DNA of 64,000 nucleotides from Tricholomella constricta (GCA_013368375.1 JAACJP010000039.1:1-64000); one strand, 5' to 3'; positions 11,482-23,803 are shown, numbered from the stretch's first letter. The notes: generated by a model from the sequence alone, not told the origin. A program made the numbers and translations.

Positions 11482-12181
11482 TTGATGACCGGATTCCGCA
11501 TGTGGAAGATGACGAGGCCCGTGAGTGTGAACGAGGTGGAAATTCGATGGGCTTTTGTAGATAGTGATGCCGACAATCGAGCACGAATACGCTCGTTCTC
11601 AGGAATAGGCGGCGGGGGGTGTAGACACTCATTGGGGACCCAGAACGGACATCGGCGCGCGGAGGAGTTCAAGAGACGCGGGACTCTGGAACGTCAGAGG
11701 CAATTTGCTTTCCTGGCACGTAGATATCCATTCTTACTCTAGATTATCTGAAGAATGGTGACAGACCTTACTGTATGGAAAAAAAGGAAATGTGTTTCGA
11801 AGTGGTTTCAATCTCCTGCAGTGCGAATATCGCGACGAGAGGGGAAAAGGAACGAGGGCAGCAGAATTGGGTAGGATACCTAGAATCTACTGCTTCGTCC
11901 CCGCCCCCTCCTTGTCCCTCGGAGGAGGGGAATGGCGAGCGACGACGACGACGAAGAACGGAGATGGGAGGTAATTATCAGTTTTGCCCGAGTCCGGGAG
12001 GTCGCTCGCGCCACACTTTGCGGGAGCGTCAAAGGTGATTGAGGACGATGTCATTGCCCTAACGCCCTGTTACGCTATTACACAAAACCGAAAAGCAACA
12101 AATACAATTACATTCCACTTCCCAACACACCCAATCCACACACGTCCCTCAGGCCTGCCAAATCCCATCGATCATCACTCA
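11482..12181. other. Intergenic region between convergent genes
   Basis: This 700-bp gap between two convergent 3' ends (the coiled-coil gene and PLC1) must hold both terminators. No coding frame is convincing. Confidence 0.45.
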
Positions 12182-15100
12182 TCACTCACCCTCAACAACC
12201 CTAACCTTCACAAAAAGCGTCGAAAACAAATACTGCGCAAGCCGCGCATCATGCAACGGCAAATGCCTATACCCTAACATCCCACCACCACAATAAAAAA
12301 TCATCAGCACTCTCCCCCTCATCAAACTCCCCCTCATCAGAAAAAAAAGAAAGGCAAGGACGAAATCAAAGAAAAAGAAAAAGAAAAAAAAGAAGAAGAA
12401 GAAAAAGCCCAGACTCACCTTGCGCCAAACACCCGAGAGACGAACAATAAACAGCAATGGGCACATCCCCCTCTGCATCATGGTCGTCCTCCAACACCGC
12501 AAACTGGACAAACACAAGCTCTTCCATTCCCCCTCCCCCCTTTGCGCCCCCGCCGGCGACTTGGAAGGGCAGCCGAAGCGTCTCCTGCCACACGGGGTTG
12601 AACCCGTTGTTTCGCACCGCGCGCGTGCGCGCCGAGGTCGAGGTCGTGGTCGTGCGGGGCCGTGTCGACGCAGACGCAGATGGGGAGGGTGAGGGTGAGG
12701 GTGAGGGTGAGGTAGAGGCAGGGAAAGGGGACAGAGAAGAAGTCGAGGATGACGGGAGGAGCGACGTGCTGCTACTGCTGCTACTCCCACTCTCCTTCGC
12801 GTTTGTCCAATTCCAATTCCAATCCGGGACGTGCAAAGACACCTGCACGAGCGGGTCCACGATCGACTTTTCCTTCACCACCTCTTGCCCCGTGCTGTCC
12901 CGCAGCCTTGGGAGCTGGTGTGCGGAGATGATCTATGGGGGAGAACAGATTTTTTATTATTATGATTATTATTATTATTTGGTATCGTGTTTGTTAGAGG
13001 AGGAGGAGGAGGAGGAGAAGGAGGAGAAGGAGATACACACGGTAACCTCCAAAACATATTCCGTCCGCTGTCCAAGCAGCTCCTCCTCTTTCCCGTCCCG
13101 GCGGAGCGCCTCAGGTTTAAGAACGTACCCCGCCCTTCCATTCCTTTGGAACATCGCCTGATTCATCGTATACCCAAGATCTCCAAAAAAAAAAAAAAAC
13201 CCCCCATCAGCACACATACACCCTTTTACCCTCCTCCCCCCCCCCCCCCAACCCCAATCCCCCACACAAGAGCCACAAAAGGAGCAACTCACCAAACGTC
13301 TGCCAATTGATAGCCACAACCTGTGCCCCAGCAGCCCAATACCTCCCCGGCTCAAAGTTCGTCGAACTCACCCTCGTCCCCTTCGGATAAACCCTCACCA
13401 AATGTTCCCTCGTATGCCTCACCAGCTCCCTCGCAGTACCATCACCATCACCATCTCCCGCCCCCGCCCCTCCCCTCCGCTTGATGAGCTTATCCGCCGC
13501 GCTCTCGGAGAGCGAAAAAATGTGCTCGGGGGCATAGCCCTGATTTGGCCCGAGACCACGGCATTTGACGCCGACGGTGTACACCAGTAACGACACCAGC
13601 GCGAACGACATTTTGATCTTCGGCTTCTCCTTCTCCTTCTCCTGTGGGGTTGGGGTTGAGGTTGGAGGCGTAGAGGAGGAGTAGGAGGAGGAGGAGGAGG
13701 AGGAGGGTAAGGGTAAGGGGCTAGCCCCGCGACTTCCGTCCTTTCCGCGCACGCGCCGCCATTTCTCCTTGAGCTCCCCGAACCCGTTCTTGATCTCCCC
13801 CTTGATGCCGCCACCCCCGCCATCGTCCCCCTCCCCAGAGTCGTCAGACTCGTCCGAGGATGACGCATCTGCTTCGAGCACGTGCGCCGGTGCAGGTTTC
13901 TTGGCGCGGAGCGCCTCGAGCTGTGCCACGACGTACAAATTCTTGGCCTGTTTTTTTCGTGCAGTTAGGACGCTTTCAAACACAGGAGGGCGGGGGGGGG
14001 TGGGGGGTTGCATACCTTGAGCAAGAACTTCCCTTTAAGGTCCTCCGGACTCGGCAGCTTCTCAATCTTCGGTCGTCCCTCCGGCGGTGCCCTAACAAGC
14101 GCCTCCCCAAAAGCCTCAAGCATGATCTCAACGAGTACATCCTGCTGCTTGACGCTGCAGTGGACCTCGGCGGAGATGAGGAGGGGGTAGGGCGAGGCTA
14201 CAAAGGCGTATTTCGCGATGGCGCCGCAGACGTCGCGGACTGAGACTTTGGAGGTGAGGGTCTTGCCGTGGAAGATGACGGGCTCGGTGTCGCCGTCGTA
14301 TATGTCGACTGTCCAACAAGGAGTGAGTAGGAGGAGGAGGAGGGGAAGTGAGAGAGTGTATGAGATGACGTACGTTCGACGGAGCGGCAGCTGTGGAGGA
14401 GGGCGCGGATGTAGCCTTCGATGGTGCTGACGCCGACGAGCTGGTGCCCGACGAGGTAGGTGTTGTGGGAGGAGGAGATGTAGTATTCGGATATGGGCCG
14501 CGTCATGTCCTGCCAGATGTCGCGGTCCTTTTCTGAGAAGACGGCGTTGTCAGAGGAGACGAGGAAGGCGGAGAAGCCATCGAGAGTCAAAGTAGCCGCA
14601 GGCAACGAGGACGACGATTCTGTGGTTGTAGTCGAGGTCGAAGAATACTTTGCAAAAACGGCTTGGAGCTGGTCCTCTGACAAAGGAGACTATTGAAGAT
14701 GCCATCAGCTTACGCGTTAATTGGTGCTACCAGGAACGTACATACATGCTGCGTATCGCGCATGAATGCTTGGAAAGCGGGGAAACCAAAGCTGCCACCA
14801 TTCGCCTTGCAGATATCATTGTAAATATCCTCAATCTCCGGGCGTCGCTTGAGAGCTTTGACAAAGGCCTGGAATCCTGCAAAGTCCAGATAGCCCTTCT
14901 TTCCCGTATCCGCATTCTACTTGTCCATGAGTAACGCGGACAAAATGATAACAGACTGCACACCGACATCAAACAAGACCCTGAGCTGCGGGGTGGAGAG
15001 GGTGGCATGCAGCCTCCTACAAAGCTTCTCGACCTCTTCAAAGCTCAGTCTATTATCGCCCTCCACGTCCGCGCGCTTCCAGTACTGGCGTTCCCACACC

Positions 15101-15605
15101 GCCTCGCGCATCTCGACGTTGCCCAGGCCGGTCATCAGCCCCTGACGGACGGCGACGAGCTTGCGCACGGCAGCGTCCCAGAGGGCAAGGACGTCGGCGG
15201 AGTCGGCGAGGATGTGCAGCGTCTTGTAGGCGCCCTCGAGGATGTAGATGATGGTGAGCCAGCGGGCCTCTGCGTCCTCGGGGAAGGCGAACTGCTGGCG
15301 ATAATATCGGGCGGCGGGGCCGGAGCGGATCTCTTTGATCGTTTCGAGCGCGACTGCAGTGGGCCGGAGGGGTGGGGGGGGTGGGGCGGTGGTGGTCAGC
15401 AGTTATAATGGATGATGGGAGGAATGGAGGACGACGGACCGATGCCGGCCTTTTTGGACTTGTAGAGGAGACAGCCCTCGTCGGGGTCGAGCTGGAAGAG
15501 CACGCGGCGCTGCTTCTTCTCAGAGACCTTGGTCATCGTCGTGCCCTGGATCAGCATCGCGGGGACATCAAACCCACTCGGCGAGAGTGTATCGGTGGAC
15601 ATCAT
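12182..15605 (-). CDS. PLC1: Phosphoinositide-specific phospholipase C (delta-like)
   Basis: Nine exons on the minus strand: 15605-15440, 15353-14968, 14916-14746, 14689-14374, 14308-14016, 13947-13293, 13180-13047, 12932-12419 and 12273-12182; 908 aa. Order of domains: an N-terminal PH domain (KVSEKKQRRVLFQLDPDEG...), EF-hand-like helices (WKRADVEGDNRLSFEEVEKL), and catalytic X box with SSSHNTYLVG (first catalytic His near residue 316), VELDIYDGD (Ca2+ ligands), VIFHGKTLTSK (second catalytic His) and SAEVHC. An acidic Ser/Asp X-Y linker follows, then the Y box (GLGPNQGYAPEHIFSLSE, SSTNFEPGRYWAAGAQVVA, INWQT) and a C2 domain (FNPVWQE) interrupted by Gly/Ser low complexity. It cleaves PtdIns(4,5)P2 to IP3 and diacylglycerol at membranes in a Ca2+-dependent way. 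All catalytic residues are present. Domain order and length match the family. Confidence 0.95.
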
Positions 15606-15875
15606 AAGCAACGACGTTAATGAGAGCTCATCGATGTGTTATATGTAGTGCCGTCACGTGGACAGATTTATTCATCAGGACTCTCTATTCCCAACTCACA
15701 GCCAGCAATCAGTACTCATCACCGTCTGACGTCTAGCAGTTATACAGCACGCACTCGATACTCCCAAATTGCTCCCAACTTAGGGGCGCAACCGCAAAAC
15801 GTGACCAACCGCGTGACACCGACACACCGCTAATTTTTTTCAATCCTCCACCTCCAAGCCTCGAGCAAAACAAAA
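15606..15875. promoter_or_regulatory. Divergent promoter of PLC1 and YTM1
   Basis: This 270-bp region lies between the two start codons. It contains a palindromic E-box CACGTG at 15655-15660, a site bound by bHLH factors in other fungi; its use here is inferred. The YTM1 ATG at 15876 is preceded by AACAAAA, a good fungal start context. Confidence 0.5.
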
Positions 15876-17532
15876 ATGGCGTCCACATCAAATGCGGACA
15901 CGAGCACCATATCGCTCCCGGTGGTCTTCACCACCCAGACCTCCTATCCTCTCCCTTCCCAAAAATTCATGATCCCCGCCACATGGAAGCGCTATCAGCT
16001 CTCGCAGCTCGTCAACAAGGCCTTGGCCCTGCCGAAACCCGTCCCCTTCGATTTTTTGGTAAAGGGCGAGATCCTAAGGACCACTTTGGCGGAGTGGGCT
16101 GCGGAGAATGGCGTCGGGGAGGTGCGTCTCATTTTTTTCCTTTGCTCGTCTTTTGAGACTGACTGATCTTTAATCGGACATGCAGGAAGAGACGCTTGAG
16201 ATTGAGTACATCGAGTCCGTCATGCCGCCCGAGAAAGTCTCCGACTTTCCACACGAGGACTGGGTCTCGTCCGTCTCGTGTAAACTGCAGGGGTGCGTGC
16301 GCCTCCCTTTCTCCTCGATAACGAAAGTACAAGCTAACATAAAACGGCCAGACAATTCATAACCGCGTCGTACGACGGGCACATCCGCACATTCGACTAT
16401 TCCCAAGCCACCACCTCCAGCGTCCACGCCCACAGCGCGCCCATCACCTCCATCTGTCTCGTCCCCTCCTCCTCTGCCCTCGACACGGACACGGACACCC
16501 ACATCATCGCCAGCGCCTCCCACGACCTCACCGCGCAGCTCACACAGCTATCGCTCCGCGCACCAACAAAAGCTACCCCGCTAGCAACCCTACACCTGCA
16601 CACCGCCCCCCTCTCCTCCATCGCCTCCAACACCACCGGCACCCACCTCCTCACCGCCTCCTGGGACGGGCTCATCGGCCTTTGGGACACCTCCGTCCCT
16701 GCCTCCGACGAGGTGCCGGACCTCACTCCAAGTGAGCGGGAGCGCAAGAAGCGAAGGCGGGAGGACGAAGGGCTGAAGAAGAAGGTACCGCGCAAGGCGC
16801 CTTTGGGGGTACTCAAGTCCCATATCGGGCGGGTATCCAAAGCCCTGTTCTCAGCCGCGTCCGGGGAGGGGGGAGGGGGAGGGGGAGGTACGGCGTACAG
16901 CTGCGGCTTCGACTCGACCGTGCGCGTATGGGACACCGAGAACGGCGTGTGCGTGCACACCATCGTGGGTCCTTCTTCCCTTTCTTCCCTTTCTTTCCTT
17001 TCTTTCCTTTCTTTCCTTTCTTTCCTTTCTTTCCTTTCTTTCCCTTTCCCTTTTCTTTTCCTTTCCTTTCCAGTCCGTGTTCGCATTCAGTTCTTCCTCT
17101 GACTCCATAAAATACCCACAGACCGCGTCTGAAAAACCGTTCTTGGACCTCGCACCTGCCCCTGCCCCCGCCCCGGCATTTCAGCACACGGTCCTAGCAG
17201 CGTCTACAGACCGCACAGTAACCCTATACGACGTGCGCGCGCCCACACCTACACAAGCTATCAACCCTCCCATCTCGTTCATGCACCCCGCCACGCCCTC
17301 TTGCCTCTCCTCCCAACAAAGCAGCACGCACCAGCACCAGTTCGTAAGCGGCGCCTACGACGGCATCGTCCGTCTCTGGGATCTACGGAGCGTCAAGGGC
17401 GCGCTGGCGACGTTCCGCGCGTGGCCGGGGGCCGAAAAGGTGCTGAGTGTGGATGTGGATTGGGAGCGGGGGCTCGTCGGTGTAGGCGGGGAGGGAGGGT
17501 TCGCGGTGTGGAAAGTTGGCAATGCGAGATAG
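15876..17532 (+). CDS. YTM1: Ribosome biogenesis WD40 protein Ytm1 (WDR12 orthologue)
   Basis: Exons 15876-16121, 16186-16292, 16352-16964 and 17122-17532; 458 aa. The N-terminal NLE domain (residues about 10-95, VVFTTQTSYPLPSQKFMIPA to IEYIESVMPPEKVSDFPHED) precedes a seven-blade WD40 propeller with repeats such as ITASYDGHIRTFDY, LLTASWDGLIGLWD, SCGFDSTVRVWD, AASTDRTVTLYD and VSGAYDGIVRLWDLRS. A basic insertion (RERKKRRREDEG) sits between blades, as in fungal Ytm1. In the nucleolus, Ytm1 with Erb1 and Nop7 forms the PeBoW complex needed for 27S pre-rRNA processing and 60S assembly; its NLE domain docks on the AAA protein Rea1. The third intron is long (157 bp) because it contains a CTTTC microsatellite. 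Two decayed copies of the 3' half follow downstream. Confidence 0.95.
16975..17075 (+). repeat. Pyrimidine microsatellite (CTTTC)n inside YTM1 intron 3
   Basis: About a hundred bases of almost pure pyrimidine, mainly CTTTC units, lie inside the intron at 16965-17121. It lengthens the intron to 157 bp but leaves donor and acceptor intact. Confidence 0.85.
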
Positions 17533-18044
17533 CGCGTATCGTGTATCCTATGTCGGTTTATAAAGGTTTGGAAGGTTGCGGGGGTAGGGCGCGAGGTATC
17601 CATCCATCTATCCATCCTCGCACTTGGGGTTGGTTGGTTGTAGGTCGGTGTAGTTGTTCGGGAATGGCGGCGGCGTCGTCCGTGACCGCACAATCTCAAC
17701 GGCTATCGGTCATTGGAACATGGACATGAACATGAAATGGAATGCACGACGAAGAAGCGTTCAAGGTTCAGTCGGGGCAACTGTCGCTGACATATATTAG
17801 CGTACGCCAGCCATCAATTTCGAGGTTTCTTGTTTTTTTCTCTGTGGCACCAGTCACGGTATATCGCGAGCTCGAGCGCACACATCATGAGCACTTGCTC
17901 GTGATTGTTTCCAGTAAAAAGTCTCCTTCTACTCTGGCCTGCCTCTGCCTCCTGCCCACAGACACACACACACACCACACACGCATATACATATATGTGA
18001 CACCTGTGGTCCGGCACTTTGTCTGATGCAGGGACTGACACCGA

Positions 18045-18740
18045 CTCGGAGCGAGCGCGTTGAGGACGAAGGGGGTCGAAGAAGAAGAATTTGGTCCAGC
18101 TACCGCGCGAGGCGCCTTTGGACGGACGTACTCATGATCAAGTCGCACATCCATCGGGAGCGTATCTGAGTCCAAGGCCGTGTCCTCAGGGGAAGGGGAG
18201 GGAGGGGGGAGGGAAGCGACTCAACTCAACGGTGCGGCGCGCTGATTCGAACGCCATTTTTTATTCTTCATTCCTTTTAGTCCCCTTTAACCCTTCCGCG
18301 AACCACTCGCTGTTCGCATTTCGCATCCTGAGCTGAAATATACATCTACATCTACACGGACCCGCCTGGCCCTCGCCCTCCCACACACTTTCCTAGCATC
18401 CTAGCAGCGTCCAACAGACCGCACAATCCGAATCACTGTAGCACGACATAGTAATAGTACGCGCGCCCACATGCCTGGGCAACGCCCCCATTTCCTTCCC
18501 GCACCCCCTCCACGCCCTCCTCCTCTTCCCAAAGCACAAGCACGCACTAGCAGCAGCAGCAGCAGCACCTTCGTGAGCGGTGCGGCTGTGGGATCTGCGC
18601 AGCGACAAAGGCGCGCTGGCGACTTTTCGCGCGTGGCGGTCCTCCTCCTCCCCCCCAGTTGAGTGTGGATATGGATCGGGATTGGGAAAGTGAGAGACGG
18701 AGGGGAAGGGGAAGGGGGTGTGCCAGGCTGGGAGGGCGCG
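18045..18740 (+). pseudogene. YTM1 3'-half pseudogene, copy 1
   Basis: This is a decayed duplicate of YTM1 from late exon 3 through exon 4. The block around 18100-18160 matches the exon 3 sequence encoding PRKAPLGVLKSHIG, and 18390-18660 matches exon 4 (the blade ending in TLYDVRAP, then SFPHP, then VRLWDLR with GALATFRAW). Many indels and frameshifts break the frame, and the CTTTC-bearing intron and middle blades are shortened or lost. The 3' flank of YTM1 (ATGAAATGGAATG and the CATAAATTTCGAGGT block) is duplicated with it. Confidence 0.7.
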
Positions 18741-18989
18741 AGGTCGCGTCGTATCTGATGTAGTTCGCCACCGTCGTCCGACGTGGATGTCGGCCGTGGG
18801 TATGAAATGGAATGCGCAGTCGATCGATGAACTACGGTCGAAGACTGCACTCGGAGCCTTCGGTCGCCGACTGCAGCTAGCATGCGCATAAATTTCGAGG
18901 TCTTTTTTTGTTTTTCTTTTGTTTTTGACATCAGTATCGACGATCGCGACAACGGCGGCCACCTCCATCGACATTGTTCGTCATTGTTT

Positions 18990-19500
18990 CCACGCGCATG
19001 GCGACTTTGGGGTCCAGGGTACTCAGATCGCACATCGGGAGGGGCGCAACGCCTCCAGCTGTGGCTACGACTTGACTCGACGGTTGCGCATGTGTCAATG
19101 GGACATCGTGACTGAGAACGTGCGTTGCATACTCGCAGCGTCCGCAGACCGCACAATCACTCTCTACGACGTGCGCCAGCCCACACCTCCTGGCAACGCC
19201 CCCATCTCCTTCCCGCACCCCACCATTGACACACCGTCTGAATCCTGCCTCTCCTCCTCCTCTTCCCAACGCAGCGCCCAGCACCAGTTCGTGAGCGGGT
19301 GCCTACGACGGCATCGTGCGTCTTTGGGATCTGCGCAGCGCGAAAGCCGCGCCTGCGACTTTCCTGCTTGGCCGGGGGGGCAGAGAAGGTACCCAGTTGG
19401 ACGTAAATTGGGAGAGAGGTTCGGTCGGTGTAAGCGTGGAGGTGGTGGATTTGTGGTTTGGAAGGTTAAGAAAACTTGGCGCGAAGCAGACGTCGTATCT
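18990..19500 (+). pseudogene. YTM1 3'-half pseudogene, copy 2
   Basis: This second decayed copy is better preserved than the first. It starts with the GGCGACTTTGGGGTCCAGGG region of exon 3, runs through a blade similar to CGFDSTVRVWD, and then reads AASADRTITLYDVRQPTP, followed by the SFPHP and QHQFVSG segments of exon 4. A frameshift near 19300 separates this from the VRLWDLRSAK part. It ends in the same duplicated 3' flank as copy 1. No intact product is possible. Confidence 0.75.
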
Positions 19501-19699
19501 GAATCGTGTAGTCGTACTAGTTCTGGTTCGGGAATCGCGTTCGTCCGTGGATGTCGGCCGTGGGCACCGCATCGGTTGCGTTGGGATATGAAATGGAATG
19601 CAGCGATGAGCTACGGTCGAAGACTCGAAGCATTCTGTCGGGCACGTCGCCGACTAGCGTGCGCATAAATTCCGAGGTGGCTTTTTTTTTTTCCCCTGC

Positions 19700-20917
19700 A
19701 CACCAGTATTGAACGACAGCGCACCTCGATGGACATCATGGTACGAGAAGTCTCGCTCTGCTCGAGCTCTGTCAGCCTGCATCCGAATCCAGCCCACAGA
19801 TCTAGACATATATATATATATGTCCTTGGTACCTACCTATTGCACACTATCGCTTCAGACTCCTGCGAACCCCTCTCATTGACACCCAGAGCCTCCCTCA
19901 AGCCGCCGGCCCCAATTCCAATTCCAATTCCCAACTTCCACTTCCACTTCCACTTCCACTTCCGTTCGGTCGCTCGACTGCTTCGGACCCCCCGATAATA
20001 ACTGAATCTATCTAAGCACGCCTGGCTTCTCTCGGCCGCCGCGCACTTTCCCCGACCCTCTGGAAATCGATCCGGGTCCGCATCGCGCTTTGCCACCTCG
20101 CGCCGTGGCAGGTCCAGGGACCTCCCCCCCCTTTCCCCCCGCGCCCGCGTCCGTCCGGTTCTGAACCCCTGCCATGCCCCTTTGCCTTGCCTTGCCGTGT
20201 GCGTCTAAATCTTTCGGGGGTGCGTCTTTCGGGGTGCTGACAGGGACCCCGTACCAGAGTAAAAGCAACTTCTTCCAGCGTGCATCAGCTGTAGTAACAG
20301 CGGTGAGAGAATTTCAAACCGCCAAAACGAGAGAAAGTGTAAAAAGAGAGAGAGATGATGATGATGGAAAATGATGCTGGGAGGCTGGTCATGGGACGGT
20401 GCCCGTGTCGTCCCTGCTAGCGACGCGTGCTGCAGGCAACCTCGTGCGCGGGGTAAACAGATCCCTCATGCTTTGATATGGAGTATGTGTGTGGGCTGAG
20501 GAGGGAAGATAGCTGTGCGCAACGACAAAGATAGGCAAAAGGATATCAAGCGTGTTTGATCTCGGCATGTGGAAGCTAATTATGGTAAACGCGCGATTGC
20601 CTTGTGTTGTACGCGTGTAACTCGCTGGAGGAGGAGAAGGTCACCATCTTGGCAGATCTCCCACCCTGACCCTGCATCTTGGGGCTAACGCGATACGATC
20701 AGGTTGTGGTGTGCCTGCCAACGGATCGTCACCCCCGACCAACACCAACACCACTACTGCCATAATGGTTCTTCGTTCGTTCAGAGAATACAAGGGATGT
20801 ACACATTTCACGGTGACAGAGTTCATCCAGCGGTTCGCGTCGCCATGGCTCTACGCACAGAGTGCAATGTGGAGCTTACTCCGACTTCACACTGCTGTAC
20901 CTTGCCGCTTCCGAATA
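19700..20917. other. Non-coding stretch left of the pogo element
   Basis: No gene is supported. There is a CCACTT minisatellite (about five units, 19936-19963), a TA dinucleotide run at 19810-19821 and C-rich tracts near 20125-20145. The long frames here are low in complexity. Confidence 0.4.
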
Positions 20918-20942
20918 CAGTCAAAGCTGTCCTAACCCATAG
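20918..20942 (+). repeat. Left terminal inverted repeat of the pogo element
   Basis: This 25-bp repeat begins CAGTCAAAGCTGTCC and is inverted at 23937-23961 with one mismatch. It is preceded by target duplication TA. Confidence 0.93.
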
Positions 20943-21107
20943 CTGTATTAACCCATAATTTGCTGTAACCCATAGTTTTTTGTCTCCACCGAGTTGGTTT
21001 GCGGGGAAATTGAGGCACTCTCCCATACTCCATAACCCATAGGATTTTCGGGGGTTCATAACCCATAATTCCATTAAAATTTTGCTTTCATCACCCACAA
21101 TGTGGTA

Positions 21108-21529
21108 TGGTGCAAGACACTTAGTCACCGCTACTTTTGTACAGCGGCAAAATCGGTTTCGAAAAAAAAAAAATTGAATTTCATTGAATTATATGTGTTT
21201 TTTGGGACCTACACGCGCCTGCGGCGGTAACGAGGCGCGGAAATGCACGTTGTGAAAGCCTGTTGCCTGTGTGCATCTACTAGTGCTGTATACCTTAGGA
21301 CTCAAGATGACCAATAATTACCATATCGGGACTTAGATAAGATCTTTAGATAAGATGGCAACTTCGGGAAAGTCAACTCTCTCAAACTCGAGTATTTCGA
21401 CAAACCGTCTGACCATTCCATAGACATCCCCAATAGCTGCATTTCTGACAGAAGATTAAGGCATATCTATTTTTTGTGCCTCGTGATTTTACTTGTACAA
21501 AAGTAGCGGTGACTAAGTGTCTTGCACCA
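21108..21529. mobile_element. Nested MITE-like element with 36-bp inverted repeats
   Basis: The first 36 bases (TGGTGCAAGACACTTAGTCA...) are repeated as an exact inverted copy at 21494-21529, and both ends are flanked by TA (21106-21107 and 21530-21531). The 422-bp unit has no coding frame of note, so it fits a non-autonomous Tc1/mariner-type MITE inserted into the 5' non-coding part of the pogo element. The inverted repeat differs from that of its host element, so another transposase would have moved it (inference). Confidence 0.82.
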
Positions 21530-21647
21530 TACATCACCATTTGAGAACGTCTGACCCTCTGCAGGGCCAGAAAGGTGACTGATTTGTCCAAATAAGGATG
21601 TCTTCGACGCGACGAGGCTGACCCTCGGCAATTCCCGATACCTTACA

Positions 21648-23803
21648 ATGTCGAAAAAACCTCTCGATACGCTCAAGGCAGGCCTAGCCAATCTCAAACA
21701 GCAAATTAAGACACGCAAGGATGATATTGTAGCACGCCTATCTCGACAAGAGCGAATTTCAAATGATGACGAGGCATGGCTTGACACCGAGGCCAATTTA
21801 GTCGACGAGGACGCGCTGATTGCAACGCTCGAAAGTGCATCAGACTACGAGCGTGGACTGGAACGCTTGAGCTCGCAGCAGAAGGCTCTTGCAGAAAAGC
21901 TAAAAGAACTGGGAGGGGGGATTAAGAAAGCAGTGGGGAATAAAAGGAAGCGTGCGTGATGATATTTTGTGAACAATTTGAGAAGCTCACCTGTATTGTA
22001 TTTCTAGGCCCCGAGAAGCCTCGCCAAAATGTACCCACAGCTGAGAAGAAAAAGCAGCAGCCTGTCTTTACGAAGAAGGAGAATGCGACCATCAAGCAAA
22101 AGATAGAAATCCTGGATTGGCACCACAAGCAGGGCAAGAAGTTCTCGCAAGGCAAAACTGCCGCACATTGGGACAAGACTTACCCCAACCTTTGCCTCAA
22201 GCAACCAGTAATCTCCGCTTGGTTGAAAGACGAGGCTAAATATCGCCAGCAGTATGCAGAGGTGCTGGCGCGTGGGCAGAGTGGAAATGCAAAGCGCGTC
22301 AAACAGACCGAGCATCCGGAAGTGAACGAGATGCTGGAACTCTGGGTTACGAAAGCCATGTCTGATGAAGTTCCACTCAACGGCGAGATCCTCCGGCAGA
22401 AGTGGACCCGTTTCGCAGACCTCCAGGGTGTTCCAGAGGACGAGAGGCTTACACTCAGTGATGGCTGGCTGGCTGCTTTGAAGAGGCGTTGCGGTTTGAG
22501 GAACTTCAAACGTCATGGAGAGGCTGGTTCTGCCACCCCTGAGGAGATCGAATCAGAACGCGAGCGCCTTCGCGAGCTGATCAGGAAGCATGGATATCAT
22601 CTGAGGGACATTTTTAACATGGATGAGACTGGGCTTTTCTGGGCGTGAGTTTTACTCTGAATAACAAGATAACATGGGCTTACTGTGTGTAGGATGCCTC
22701 CGGACCGAGGGCTTATGGACAAACAGACTTCGGGAGTGAAGGGAGACAAAAAGCGGTTGACATACGCGTTCACGATGAATGCAACTGGCACCGAGAAGCT
22801 CCCACCCTTTGTCATCGGCAAGGCTGCATGTCCGCGTGCTTTCCAACGAAAAACAGGTGCTCAGCTTGGTTTCTACTATCGGAACAATGCGAAGGCATGG
22901 ATGACTGCAGTCCTTTATCAGGAGTGGCTTCGTGATTGGGATGCAAAACTACGGGCCAAAAATCGAAAGATCCTGCTCCTTCAGGACAATTTCAGTGCTC
23001 ACATTGTTCCCGATGACCTGACAAATATTCAGGTGGAAAATATCTCGCCTAACCTCACGGCGCACCTTCAGCCGGCCGATGCAGGGATCATTCGGTGCTT
23101 CAAAGCCCATTATCGCTCCCGCTTCATGAATCGTGCAATTGATCGCTACGATCGCAACATCTCCCCCTCTGATATCTATAAACTCGACATTCTTGAAGCC
23201 ATGCGGTTGGCTGACATTGCCTGGAAAGCCGTTGACAGGACGACCATCCACAACTGTTGGCGCAAGACAGGCATTCTCCCCGACACCCTGCTTGATTCCA
23301 CCTCTGCTCCAACACCCACTGTTCCCATCTCTTCTCTTCTCAATGATGCAACCCAACTGGAGTCAGTTGCCGATGCTGAAAAGGAAGTCTCAGAATCACT
23401 CTCTCACCTCGAGAGAATTGGTGTCCTGCAGCGGCACAACCGGATGAACCTATCTGAGCTACTGAACCCAGCATCAGAGGACAGCTTGTATGACTCTGGG
23501 ACAGAGCAAGATATCTATGAAGCAGTTATGGACCGTCGGCGTGCCGAGGACAATCGAGAGATGAATGGCGGCGATGTTTTTGATGGCGATGTCGATGACC
23601 TCATCTCAGAAACCAGGCCAACTCGTCAGGAAGCCCTCACAGCTGCCTCAGTCCTTCTTTCATTCGTTGCAGACGTACCTGATGATTATGCGCGCAAGAT
23701 CGAGGCTGTTGTTGCTGGATTTGGCCGTCAAACACGCCTCGACATCATCCGTTCTGCTCAACCTACTAATATCACTCATTTCTTTCCTTCTCGTGACCCC
23801 TAG
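21648..23803 (+). CDS. Pogo/Tigger-family transposase (DDE_1, DDD type)
   Basis: Exons 21648-21951, 22008-22644 and 22693-23803; 683 aa, open throughout. The N-terminal 100 residues are coiled coil. A Psq-like helix-turn-helix follows (IKQKIEILDWHHKQGKKFSQ to VISAWLKDE), then a CENP-B-type second HTH (GWLAALKRRCGLRNFKRHGE). The catalytic core has the acidic triad in IFNMDETGLFWA, ILLLQDNFSAH and LQPADAGIIRCFK, with 30 residues between the second and third Asp, typical of pogo/Fot1 enzymes. The extreme C-terminus NITHFFPSRDP contains an I-x-x-F-F motif like the PCNA-interaction peptide known in pogo transposase. It is the only gene of the element at 20918-23961 and cuts and pastes it at TA targets. 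All catalytic residues are present. Confidence 0.93.

Larger units (their letters stand above)
17533..19680 (+). repeat. Triplicated 3' flank of YTM1
   Basis: The sequence just after the YTM1 stop recurs after each pseudogene copy. It includes GTCGTCCGTG-like blocks, ATGAAATGGAATGC, a (G)CGCATAAATTTCGAGG-like element and a T-rich run (about 17730-17850, 18770-18920 and 19580-19700). The three copies imply tandem duplication of a unit covering the YTM1 3' half plus about 300 bp of flank. Confidence 0.65.

Noticed and set aside
12457..13161. Long plus-strand open frame of 234 codons
   Set aside because: It is the antisense shadow of the C2-domain exon and introns of PLC1 on the minus strand; it is low in complexity and resembles no family.
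18401..19156. Minus-strand open frame of 251 codons
   Set aside because: It overlaps the decayed YTM1 copies, whose sense is clear on the plus strand. Composition is random.
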